Part shown: one piece after another, positions 44,843 to 52,257 of the stretch
How the letters are laid out: every line of letters begins with the position of its first letter
How positions within the stretch are numbered: position 1 is the stretch's first letter
From: Nautiliaceae bacterium
GTDB taxonomy: Bacteria > Campylobacterota > Campylobacteria > Campylobacterales > Nautiliaceae
NCBI GenBank assembly: GCA_027038555.1
Contig: JALVVX010000025.1
Span: forward strand, 10,599 to 74,598
Direction of reading: 5' to 3'
Length of the DNA stretch: 64,000 nucleotides
The notes under the pieces: generated by a model
Databases searched by the model: none
Seen by the model: the letters and a program-made list of their open reading frames with translations, nothing else
Told to the model about the DNA's origin: nothing
Made by a program: the position numbers and the translations under genes

Positions 44843-45429
44843 CTTTTCTCAACTATTACTTTTCCGTCCTTATAAATTCTTCCTATAAATTCATCGCCTC
44901 TTTCAACTTTTCCAACTCCCTTAGGAGTTCCGCTCATTATAATATCAAAGTCTTCAAGCCCGAATATTTCATCAATGTCACTGACTAAAAATTCAGGCTT
45001 ATACATCATAAGATGAGTTCCGCCTCTTTGAACTACACTCCCGTTTTTTATAGCCTCGACTTCAAGCGTTTTTATATCATCAATTTTTACAAAATCACTA
45101 AAAACAGCGGCACCCTTAAAAGCCTTTGCCCTCTCCCACGGAAGACCTTTTTGTTTAAGATCACTTTGAATATTTCTTAAAGTCAAATCAAACCCGAATC
45201 CAACACCGATAATTTTTTTATTTTTAATCAAAAAGCTGATTTCACCTTCATAATGCATTCCCTCTTTATAAATTATATTTTCATCAATCGCACTGTTTGG
45301 CTTTATAAAATATACCGGCTCACTTGGCATTTCATTGTTAAGTTCTTTGATGTGTTCTACATAATTTCTTCCGACACACACGATTTTACAAGGAGCGATT
45401 TTTTGGTTTTTAAAATTTATTGTTTTCAT
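44827..45429 (-). CDS. Fumarylacetoacetate hydrolase-family enzyme
   Basis: The 200-residue protein has the FAH-fold signatures: CVGRNYVEHIKELN, EPVYFIKPNSAI, YEGEISFLIKN (metal ligands E-x-E), KGAAVFSDFVK and the DIIMSGTPKGVG motif. Members hydrolyse or decarboxylate diketo acids such as oxaloacetate or acylpyruvates. Its acceptor is not indicated by context. It shares ends with HepT-like and queE genes by short overlaps. Confidence 0.93.
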   Translation of the reverse strand: MKTINFKNQKIAPCKIVCVGRNYVEHIKELNNEMPSEPVYFIKPNSAIDENIIYKEGMHYEGEISFLIKNKKIIGVGFGFDLTLRNIQSDLKQKGLPWERAKAFKGAAVFSDFVKIDDIKTLEVEAIKNGSVVQRGGTHLMMYKPEFLVSDIDEIFGLEDFDIIMSGTPKGVGKVERGDEFIGRIYKDGKVIVEKSWRVN

Positions 45430-45766
45430 CTAAATACCTTTTAAATTTTTCTTTTAAAATAGGAAGTTTTTCTTTAATAATTTTTTCAATAAGTGCTAAA
45501 TTTACCCCTTCATAAGCATGTACTATAAAATTTCTAACATTATAAGCACCTTTTGCATCTTCTAATAAATTTAACTTTTCTAAGATTTCATTATCAATTT
45601 TATTTATTTCTTCCCCTATTTGTGATAAGTGCATTAAAATTGCCGGTTTTGCTTCTATTTCATCTAAAAGCGCCTTAGTTACATATTTATGTCTATCAAT
45701 AATTTTCTCGATGAACTGTATTCTTTCAACAATAAACTCTATTTTAGGCAAATTTTTATTAAACAT
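45410..45766 (-). CDS. HepT-like toxin (DUF86) of a HepT/MNT pair
   Basis: The roughly 118-residue helical protein has the HepT RNase motif R-x4-H-x-Y as RNFIVHAYEG and the upstream IGEEINKID segment. In HepT/MntA pairs the toxin cleaves RNA, and the antitoxin silences it by polyadenylating the motif tyrosine. The ATG at 45766 overlaps the end of the nucleotidyltransferase gene. Its 3' end overlaps the FAH-family gene by 20 nt. Confidence 0.9.
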   Translation of the reverse strand: MFNKNLPKIEFIVERIQFIEKIIDRHKYVTKALLDEIEAKPAILMHLSQIGEEINKIDNEILEKLNLLEDAKGAYNVRNFIVHAYEGVNLALIEKIIKEKLPILKEKFKRYLDENNKF

Positions 45767-46058
45767 CAATTTTATCTTTCATATACTTTTTAGCAATTTC
45801 ATTTAAAGTACTCTCATCTATTAAATCAACTTTTCTTTTAAATACGTTTTGCAACTCTTCTTTTATCTGAACTAAATTATTAATTATTTCAAACACATCT
45901 TTATTTAAAGCTTCTTTTTTTAAAGAATAAACAATATCAATATCACTGTTTTTATTAAAATCTCCTCTTGCAAAAGACCCAATAATATATTTTATCTCTA
46001 ATAAATCTTTATATTTATTTTTAAAATCTTTCAATATTTTTAACTCTCTTTTCTCCAT
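45759..46058 (-). CDS. MNT-type nucleotidyltransferase antitoxin
   Basis: The 99-residue protein has the minimal nucleotidyltransferase motif GSFARGDFNKNSDIDIVY (G-S-x-D-x-D) and an additional Asp in KVDLIDES. It should be the antitoxin to the adjacent HepT-like protein. The start was set at the ATG at 46058 (MEKRELKIL), whose ATG overlaps the flavin reductase stop as TAATG; the repeat-derived upstream codons (MRNGEWI) of the longer frame are unlikely to be used. GGAGAATGG repeat sequence provides the ribosome-binding site. Confidence 0.9.
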   Translation of the reverse strand: MEKRELKILKDFKNKYKDLLEIKYIIGSFARGDFNKNSDIDIVYSLKKEALNKDVFEIINNLVQIKEELQNVFKRKVDLIDESTLNEIAKKYMKDKIDV

Positions 46059-46076
46059 TATCCATTCTCCATTTCG
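46053..46076 (-). repeat. GGAGAATGG-type repeat at the flavin reductase/antitoxin border
   Basis: The minus strand reads GAAATGGAGAATGGATAATGGAG. It encodes the last codons and stop of the flavin reductase and the ribosome-binding site and start of the antitoxin. The unit is the same as in mqnD-like, feoA/feoB and glnK/amtB. Confidence 0.7.
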
Positions 46077-46615
46077 CAAAGTCTTGCATATCCTTTGCCA
46101 ACTCTTGCAACCGGTTCAAATTCTCCTTCAATATACATTTTGTTTATTCTTAAAAAAAACGGGATTGTGGCCATCTCCTCATTTTCAAATGTTCCGTAAA
46201 GCTTGGTTAAAAAAGCTCTTTTACATCCTTTAACAATTGGAGGAAAATTTTCATCAATTCTTTGAAGTTCTATTCCAAACTTCTCGGCTTCGCTTATATT
46301 GTGAGGTAAAACTTCTCCCGTTTTATCCATCTTTTCAGTGAGTTCAATCGGTACTAAACATACACTCGCCTTTTTTGTCTCTTTTATGTTTTTAAATGTA
46401 TCTTTTGGCTCATTTATCCCTTTTTTTTCTCTTCCAATACTTACCATCAAAAGAGGAGGAACAGAACTAACGCCCGTAAAATAACTAAAAGGCGCTATAT
46501 TTATAATCCCCTCATTTTCTGTAACTATCCATGCCACCGGTCTTGGAATGATATTGCCGGCCATAAGTTTGTATCTCTCAACACTCTCAATTTTTTCAAA
46601 ATCGATAATTTGCAT
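46058..46615 (-). CDS. Flavin reductase-like FMN-binding protein
   Basis: The 185-residue protein has the flavin-reductase/split-barrel features: YKLMAGNIIPRPVAWIVTENEGIINIAPFSYF, SSVPPLLMVSIG, then DTFKNIKETKKASVCLV. It may bind FMN and reduce flavin or act as a flavin-dependent oxidoreductase. It diverges from the SIMPL-like gene by about 40 bases. Its C-terminus (CEMENG) comes from repeat sequence. Confidence 0.86.
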   Translation of the reverse strand: MQIIDFEKIESVERYKLMAGNIIPRPVAWIVTENEGIINIAPFSYFTGVSSVPPLLMVSIGREKKGINEPKDTFKNIKETKKASVCLVPIELTEKMDKTGEVLPHNISEAEKFGIELQRIDENFPPIVKGCKRAFLTKLYGTFENEEMATIPFFLRINKMYIEGEFEPVARVGKGYARLCEMENG

Positions 46616-46654
46616 AAAAAGCCTTTTTGTTATAATTATATCAAAGGAGTGATA

Positions 46655-47272
46655 ATGAAAAAATTAATTCTTTTAATTAGTGCAATATTTGTATTTGCTT
46701 ATCAGATGACAAACACCAAAACCTATACACAAAAAACCACTCCGCAAAACATAGAAATTTCTCTTAATATTCAAACTAAAAATAAAAATTTAAATAGTCT
46801 CTTAAAAAATATATCTGACATCATAAATCTTTCACAAAACATTTGCGAAAAAAGCAGTTATAATTTTTATCCTGCATATGATAAAAACGGGGATTTCATC
46901 TCTTACAATGCAAACATTAACAGTTTTTGTAAATTCCCGAAAACAAAAATAAAAGAGTTTTCAAAATTTTTAGACGAAATAAAATCAAAAGCCAAAATAA
47001 AAATGAATTCGATTAAACTCTCACCTAATGATAAAGAAAAACAAAAAATATTAAAAAATTTAAGAAAAAAAGCATATACCGAAGCACAAAAAGACGCCGA
47101 AAAACTTTCAAACACATTAAATAAACAGTGTTTTGTCACTCAGTTTAGATTCAATAATCAAAATCCACCTATAAAAATAATGTATAAAACTTTATCTGTT
47201 AAAAGTATGCCGCTTCCAAAACAAAATAACGACATTTATCTAAAAGTGTTTTATAAAATAGAGTGTTACTGA
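46655..47272 (+). CDS. Exported SIMPL/DUF541-like protein
   Basis: The 205-residue protein from the ATG at 46655 has a signal peptide (KKLILLISAIFVFAYQ) and a periplasmic region with strands and the helical run RKKAYTEAQKDAEKLSNTL that resembles SIMPL (DUF541) domains. AAAGGAG with seven bases spacing supports this start; the open frame extends 15 codons upstream without signal-peptide sense. SIMPL proteins are little understood. It converges with yjbQ, overlapping by 7 nt. Confidence 0.6.
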   Translation: MKKLILLISAIFVFAYQMTNTKTYTQKTTPQNIEISLNIQTKNKNLNSLLKNISDIINLSQNICEKSSYNFYPAYDKNGDFISYNANINSFCKFPKTKIKEFSKFLDEIKSKAKIKMNSIKLSPNDKEKQKILKNLRKKAYTEAQKDAEKLSNTLNKQCFVTQFRFNNQNPPIKIMYKTLSVKSMPLPKQNNDIYLKVFYKIECY

Positions 47273-47685
47273 CCAAAAGCGGTAATAACTATTTTTCTTG
47301 GGCTTGGATAGTCCCTGTGTTCGTTAAGATATATTCCCTGCCATATCCCAAGATTAAGGCTTCCGTCAGTTATAGGAATATTTAGACTCACTCCAAACAT
47401 AGAAGATTTAAAGTGTGCTGGCATATCATCACTGCCTTCAAGCGAATGGTGATAATGATACCCGTCAGGCACAAGTGAGTTTGAAATTTCTTCCATATCA
47501 ATTCTTACATCAGGTGAAGCATTTTCATTAATTGTAAGGGATGCTGAGGTATGTTTTAAAAAAATATTCATCATTCCGACATTTATATCACTGATATCAA
47601 CGGCAGTTAAAATTTTATCCGTAATTAAGAAAAAACCCCTTTTAGGGGCTTTTATCTGAATCTCTTTTTGTCTAAAAATCATCAA
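47266..47685 (-). CDS. YjbQ family (UPF0047) protein
   Basis: The 139-residue protein has the UPF0047 signature LKHTSASLTINENASPDVRIDME and HYHHSLEGSDDMPAHFKSSMFGVSLNIPI with the clustered histidines, then GTWQGIYLNEHRD (here LGIWQGIYLNEHRD). The family has been reported to have thiamine phosphate synthase-like activity, but that may not be its main role. It overlaps nrdB by 14 nt, so it is coupled to nrdB. Confidence 0.93.
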   Translation of the reverse strand: MMIFRQKEIQIKAPKRGFFLITDKILTAVDISDINVGMMNIFLKHTSASLTINENASPDVRIDMEEISNSLVPDGYHYHHSLEGSDDMPAHFKSSMFGVSLNIPITDGSLNLGIWQGIYLNEHRDYPSPRKIVITAFGQ

Positions 47686-48712
47686 GATTCAAACTTCCTT
47701 TTGAATAATTAACCACATTTCCTTCAAAAAAGTTTGTTTTTTGGTCGTTAAATGAGCTAAAACTGTCAAACCAGCTGATAGGATTTTTAAGCCCGATTTC
47801 AGGGAATAAAAGTTCAAGTCCCATAGCGTTTGCTCTTTTATTTGCCAAGTATTTGGTAAACCTGTCAATAAGCTCTTTACTTAAACCTAAAATCTCATCG
47901 TTTGTAATATAAAGTCCCCAGTCTCTTTCAAGCTCATACGCAGCGAAAAGCATCTCTTTTATATTTCTGTAAACCTCAGGAGTGAAAAGGTCTGGAAACT
48001 CTTTTTGAATTTCTTTAAAGATATTTGCAAAAAGCGCAGTATGTGTTACCTCATCTCTTTGAATAAATCTTATCATCTGCGCGCTTCCAAGCATTTTACC
48101 GGCTCTTGCAAGCACATAAAAAGAAGCAAAACCGTTATAAAAATAGACTCCTTCCAAACATTGATTAGCCACTATCATATAAATTTTTGCTTCATCATCT
48201 CCATCAAGAGCCTTAGCTCCCCACTCTTCATAAACATTTCCTATAAATTCGTTTTTTTTGCGAAGATTCTCATCCGCCCTCCACATTTCATAAATTTCAT
48301 CTGTATTTAGCGAAATACTATCCACCATAACCGCATAACTTTGAGAATGAAGGGCTTCTTCAAAGGCTTGTCTAACCAAACACATATTAACCTCAGGCGC
48401 AGTAATCCACGGATTTACATGATCGGGAGTATTGTTTGTCTGAATCGAATCCATAAAAATAAGCTGTGCAAGGGCTCTATCGTACATTCTTTTCTCAGCC
48501 GGAAGCAATTGGCGATACTGTCTTGCATCTTCTGTCAAATCCACTTCTCTTGGAAACCAAGTATTTGCAAGCATCATCTCCCACAAATTATACGCCCAAG
48601 GATATGAAAGTTTATTAAGATTTATTATCCCCTCGGTACAACCGTTAATAATAGATGTGGTTGAGCCTTTGTGCATCGGGCAGTTATAATTAAAAAGTCT
48701 TTTTATCTGCAT
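47672..48712 (-). CDS. nrdB: Ribonucleotide reductase class I, small subunit
   Basis: NrdB holds the dinuclear metal centre and radical tyrosine needed by NrdA. The 346-residue protein has the metal ligands in LIFMDSIQTNN, EEALHSQSYAVMV (E-x2-H and the tyrosine region), the ECLEGVYFYNGF-like segment and RDEVTHTALF. The C-terminal FEGNVVNYSKGSLNLDDF is the docking tail for NrdA. The gene is separated from nrdA by DUF3800 (48810-49727), which is unusual. GGAG stands 9 bases before the ATG; a TATAAT is present 30 bases upstream. Confidence 0.96.
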   Translation of the reverse strand: MQIKRLFNYNCPMHKGSTTSIINGCTEGIINLNKLSYPWAYNLWEMMLANTWFPREVDLTEDARQYRQLLPAEKRMYDRALAQLIFMDSIQTNNTPDHVNPWITAPEVNMCLVRQAFEEALHSQSYAVMVDSISLNTDEIYEMWRADENLRKKNEFIGNVYEEWGAKALDGDDEAKIYMIVANQCLEGVYFYNGFASFYVLARAGKMLGSAQMIRFIQRDEVTHTALFANIFKEIQKEFPDLFTPEVYRNIKEMLFAAYELERDWGLYITNDEILGLSKELIDRFTKYLANKRANAMGLELLFPEIGLKNPISWFDSFSSFNDQKTNFFEGNVVNYSKGSLNLDDF

Positions 48713-48721
48713 TTTTGCTCC

Positions 48722-48812
48722 TTGACAAAAATAAAATTTTGGTATATTATAGCAAAAGAAGACAGGCTCGCAGCTTATGCGAGAGGTGCTTAACCTGCCT
48801 GTCTCTTGATTA
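48722..48812. ncRNA. Twin-hairpin element between nrdB and DUF3800 gene
   Basis: On the plus strand TTGACA (48722-48727) and TATTAT (48745-48750) are 17 bases apart, and the next about 55 bases fold as a three-way junction. An outer stem, AAGACAGGC/GCCTGTCT, encloses hairpins TCGCA-GCTTA-TGCGA and AGGT-GCTTA-ACCT with identical GCTTA loops, followed by TTGATTATATATTTTTT, a terminator-like tail. On the minus strand the same sequence is a hairpin followed by CTTCTTTTGC and a TATAAT just before nrdB, so it may instead be a terminator or leader of nrdB. Which strand matters is undecided. A small RNA is one reading, a nrdB control element another. Confidence 0.5.
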
Positions 48813-49727
48813 TATATTTTTTAAATAATCTGCCTCATCTAAAAGCAGTGTATCTTTATCATTTCTTAAAGTGGCTATTTTTAAATTTCCTTTGAAAATA
48901 AGATAATTAAATGTTTCTTCCAAATATTCATTTTTAAAAATTAAATCCATCTTTTTAATAGGATTTTTTAAATATTCACTATATTTTTTAATTATATATA
49001 GTAAAATGTCGCTGATTTGAATCAAATGTGATTCATTAGACGGTATAAAAAGCATATTACCTACAACATTATAAACTTTGCTTTCAAATTTATTTTTTAA
49101 TGGAAACGAGTCTTTTATATTAATTTTATGTTTCCAGCTTGTGCTTTCAAATAAAATTCTCTTAAATAAAAGTTCTTTTGAATTTAAATTTGATATATTT
49201 ATATCCATAAAAAACAAATTTATTTTTTCTTGTTTTTTACTTACCTGATTATAAAAACCATCCGCAATTAAAACTCCATAAGAATTTTTTTCATTCAAAA
49301 ATGTATCTAAAAGATTTAAAAAGTTTTTAAATACATAACCTTCAACATTCTCAATTTTATTTCTATTTAAAATGGATACCAAAAAAGTTATATTTAATTT
49401 TGCTAAAAATTGAAACAATTCAATTATAAAATTTGTCAATTTTTCTTTATTCAAATCAATTTTTTGTATCAAAGGAATTATTTTAAATTTAAAATTCTCT
49501 CTTTTATTCCTTTTTGAAGGAAGTCTGTTAAAAAAGATATAATTAAATATATCTACAAAATGAATTTCGACTTCCAGCATATTTTCAATTCCGAGAAACT
49601 CCTTTGCAATTTCAGTAATTAAAATTTCCGATTTTATCAAGTTGTTCTCATCAACCGCCAATCCTCCGTACAAAACAATTTTAGAGTCTTTATTTGTACC
49701 GCTTTCGTCAGTAAAAACAAGATACAT
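48810..49727 (-). CDS. DUF3800 protein inserted in the nrd operon
   Basis: The 305-residue protein has the DUF3800 features: N-terminal YLVFTDESGTNKDSKIVLYGGLAVDE (Asp-Glu pair in FTDESG), the KENFKFKIIPLIQ middle part, VLIADGFYNQV, and the C-terminal SNESHLIQISDILLYIIKKYSEY with D-I-L/Y. The fold is RNase H-like by prediction, and the family is often found in prophages and defence islands, its role unsettled. It starts eight bases after nrdA, so it is likely co-transcribed, and it is the only non-nrd gene of this operon. It is AT-rich relative to the nrd genes. Confidence 0.85.
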   Translation of the reverse strand: MYLVFTDESGTNKDSKIVLYGGLAVDENNLIKSEILITEIAKEFLGIENMLEVEIHFVDIFNYIFFNRLPSKRNKRENFKFKIIPLIQKIDLNKEKLTNFIIELFQFLAKLNITFLVSILNRNKIENVEGYVFKNFLNLLDTFLNEKNSYGVLIADGFYNQVSKKQEKINLFFMDINISNLNSKELLFKRILFESTSWKHKINIKDSFPLKNKFESKVYNVVGNMLFIPSNESHLIQISDILLYIIKKYSEYLKNPIKKMDLIFKNEYLEETFNYLIFKGNLKIATLRNDKDTLLLDEADYLKNI

Positions 49728-49735
49728 AATTTACC

Positions 49736-52177
49736 TCACTGACATCCAAAACACTCAACACTTCTGTCCATTACTTCTTCACTTACCTCAGGAGACTGGC
49801 TTCTTAAATAATAAAATGATTTAAGCCCAAGTTTCCATCCGAGTGTATAAATTTCATTGAGATATCTTCCGCTTGCTTTATCTGTGGTTATGAAAATATT
49901 AAGACTTTGTCCCTGGTCTATCCATTTTTGTCTTATAGCAGCAGCCTTTACAAGTATAGTCTGGTCAAGCTCATAAGCCGGTGTATAAAACATATATGTT
50001 TCAGCACTTAAATTTGGTACTACAACCGGAATAAGCCCGCTTAAATTTTCTTCATACCATTTTCTTTTATAAACCGGCTCAATAGTCTGAGTGGTACCTG
50101 TAAGAATAGAAATAGAAGAAGTTGGGGCAATAGCCATTAAATATCCGTTTCTAATACCGCCTTTTACTTTTTCCCTAAGAGCTTCCCAGTCATATTCCAT
50201 GGCACTGAAAAGATCTCTTTCTACAAGTCTTTTTGCGTTTTCATTTGCTGTATCTATCGGTAAAATCCCTTTACTCCATCTGCTGCCTTCAAATTCCGGA
50301 TAAGTTCCTTTTTCTCTGGCGAGGTCTGCACTTGCATTGATTGCGTGATAACTTATGCCTTCAAATATCTCATCTATAAGTTTAAGGTGCTCTTCACTTC
50401 CCCAAAAAATCTGCTTCTCAGCCAACATTTGGGCTTCACCCATCGCACCAAGCCCAATGGCTCTGTTTTTAAGGTTTGTATCTTTTGTTTTTTTAACCGG
50501 ATAAAAATTAAGGTCTATTACATTATCAAGCATTCTGATTGCGACAGGAACTACTTCTTTGATTTTTTCAGGCGTATTTACTTTACTCAAATTCACACTT
50601 GCAAGATTACAAACAGCAGTTTTACCGCCAACCGCCACTTTTTCTGCAATATAAACCTGTTTGCCGTCAATTGAATCAAGTGAAGTAATTTTTTTGGCTT
50701 TTTTTACTACCTTAACGCCTCCGCTTTCAACCTCAACATCCTCTTCTTCTTCATACATTACAAAACTCTCATCTTCAAAAGTAATTTTTACTTTATAATG
50801 ATTTGGCTCTGTATTTTGAAAAATTTCGGTACAAAGATTTGAGCTTCTTATAATTCCGCTGTGGTCGTTTTGGTTTCTTCTGTTTGCATTGTCTTTAAAA
50901 CAAAGAAAAGGATTTCCTGTTTCATAATATTCAAGAAGAATTTTCTTCCACAGCTCTTTTGCTTTTATTCTTTTTTTAGGAATATCCTCTCTTTGTTCGT
51001 ATTCTATATATTTTTTCTCAAACTCTTCTCCATAAATTTCAGTAAGCTCAGGAGCATCATAAGGATCAAAAAGAGTCCAAAGTTCATCTTTTTCAACTCT
51101 TTTCATAAACAAATCGCTTATCCATAAAGCTGGAAACAAATCATGCGCACGGCGTCTCTCTTCTCCGGAATTTTTTTTCAAATCCAAAAAGTCCAAAATA
51201 TCCATATGCCACGGTTCAAGATAAACTGCAATTGCCCCTTTTCTGGTTCCGAGCTGATCAACAGCAATAGCAATATCATTTGTAATTTTAAGCCAAGGAA
51301 TTACACCTCCGGCCGCATTTTTGTGATTGTCTATAAAACTTCCAAGGGCTCTTATCCTGCTTACATCCCAACCGATTCCTCCTCCAAATTTTGATAAAAG
51401 CGCCATTTCTTTAAAATCATCGAAAATACCTTCTATATTATCATTCATACTCCCCACATAACAGCTACTTAGCTGATGTCTTGTAGTTCTTGCGTTTGAG
51501 AGTGTAGGAGTAGCAACCATTACTTCAAATTTAGAAATCACATCATAAAATTTCTTAGCCCAATACCCTCTTATTGATTTTGGATCTTTCAAATCCAAAC
51601 CGATACTCTCTTCTTTGGGGATTGAATTCGGATTTGTTTCATTTTGAGCAAGAAACATCGCAACACCCATAAATAACTGTTGAGGAAGTTCTATCGGTTT
51701 TCCCTGTTTATCTTTGATAATGTATCTGTCATAAAGCGTTTTAATGCCAAGATAAGTAAACTGCAAATCCCTCTGGGGTTTAATATAGGCATTTAAATCG
51801 TCAAGGTCGAATTTTTCTTTAAGTCCGGGAAGTATCCTGCCGGCTTTTTCACCTTTTTCAAAATATTCTTTTAAATGATTATATCCCGTAAACCCTGTGA
51901 CTCTATGATATAAATCATACAAAAACAGTCTTGCCGCTACAAAATTCCAATTCGGTCTGTCTATATCTATTTTATCAACTGCGGTTTTAATCAAAGTGTC
52001 CTGAATTTCTTCGGTAGTAATTCCGTCGCGAAATTGAAGTTTTGCATCAAGTTCAAGTTCGCTGTAATCAACCCCTTCAAGCCCTTCACATGCGGCCATT
52101 GTGTATTTTCTGATTTTAGAAATATCAAGAGGTTCTTTTCTTCCGTCTCTTTTAATAACTGTAATTCCCGGATACAT
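49736..52177 (-). CDS. nrdA: Ribonucleotide reductase class I, large subunit
   Basis: NrdA catalyses NDP to dNDP reduction. The 813-residue protein has an N-terminal ATP-cone (VIKRDGRKEPLDISKIRKYT), the cysteines of the active site in the SSCYVGSMNDN and SSNLCTEIFQN segments and the CNLASVNL segment, and the C-terminal redox pair CFGCQ. The length is slightly above the minimum. It is directly followed by DUF3800 and then nrdB. A 75-base leader region with AAAAGGAGAA precedes its ATG. Confidence 0.97.
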   Translation of the reverse strand: MYPGITVIKRDGRKEPLDISKIRKYTMAACEGLEGVDYSELELDAKLQFRDGITTEEIQDTLIKTAVDKIDIDRPNWNFVAARLFLYDLYHRVTGFTGYNHLKEYFEKGEKAGRILPGLKEKFDLDDLNAYIKPQRDLQFTYLGIKTLYDRYIIKDKQGKPIELPQQLFMGVAMFLAQNETNPNSIPKEESIGLDLKDPKSIRGYWAKKFYDVISKFEVMVATPTLSNARTTRHQLSSCYVGSMNDNIEGIFDDFKEMALLSKFGGGIGWDVSRIRALGSFIDNHKNAAGGVIPWLKITNDIAIAVDQLGTRKGAIAVYLEPWHMDILDFLDLKKNSGEERRRAHDLFPALWISDLFMKRVEKDELWTLFDPYDAPELTEIYGEEFEKKYIEYEQREDIPKKRIKAKELWKKILLEYYETGNPFLCFKDNANRRNQNDHSGIIRSSNLCTEIFQNTEPNHYKVKITFEDESFVMYEEEEDVEVESGGVKVVKKAKKITSLDSIDGKQVYIAEKVAVGGKTAVCNLASVNLSKVNTPEKIKEVVPVAIRMLDNVIDLNFYPVKKTKDTNLKNRAIGLGAMGEAQMLAEKQIFWGSEEHLKLIDEIFEGISYHAINASADLAREKGTYPEFEGSRWSKGILPIDTANENAKRLVERDLFSAMEYDWEALREKVKGGIRNGYLMAIAPTSSISILTGTTQTIEPVYKRKWYEENLSGLIPVVVPNLSAETYMFYTPAYELDQTILVKAAAIRQKWIDQGQSLNIFITTDKASGRYLNEIYTLGWKLGLKSFYYLRSQSPEVSEEVMDRSVECFGCQ

Positions 52178-52257
52178 TATTCTCCTTTTTAAAAGTCTAA
52201 TGAAATAATATCTAAATGAGCTTAAAAAAAACTAATATATGATAAAAAAAGAAAAAA

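Noticed and set aside
48750-48812. Guanidine-II (mini-ykkC) or purine riboswitch
   Set aside because: Twin hairpins are shared with mini-ykkC but the loops are GCTTA, not ACGR; the loops are identical and not complementary as needed for the purine riboswitch kissing pair; no suitable downstream gene on the plus strand.
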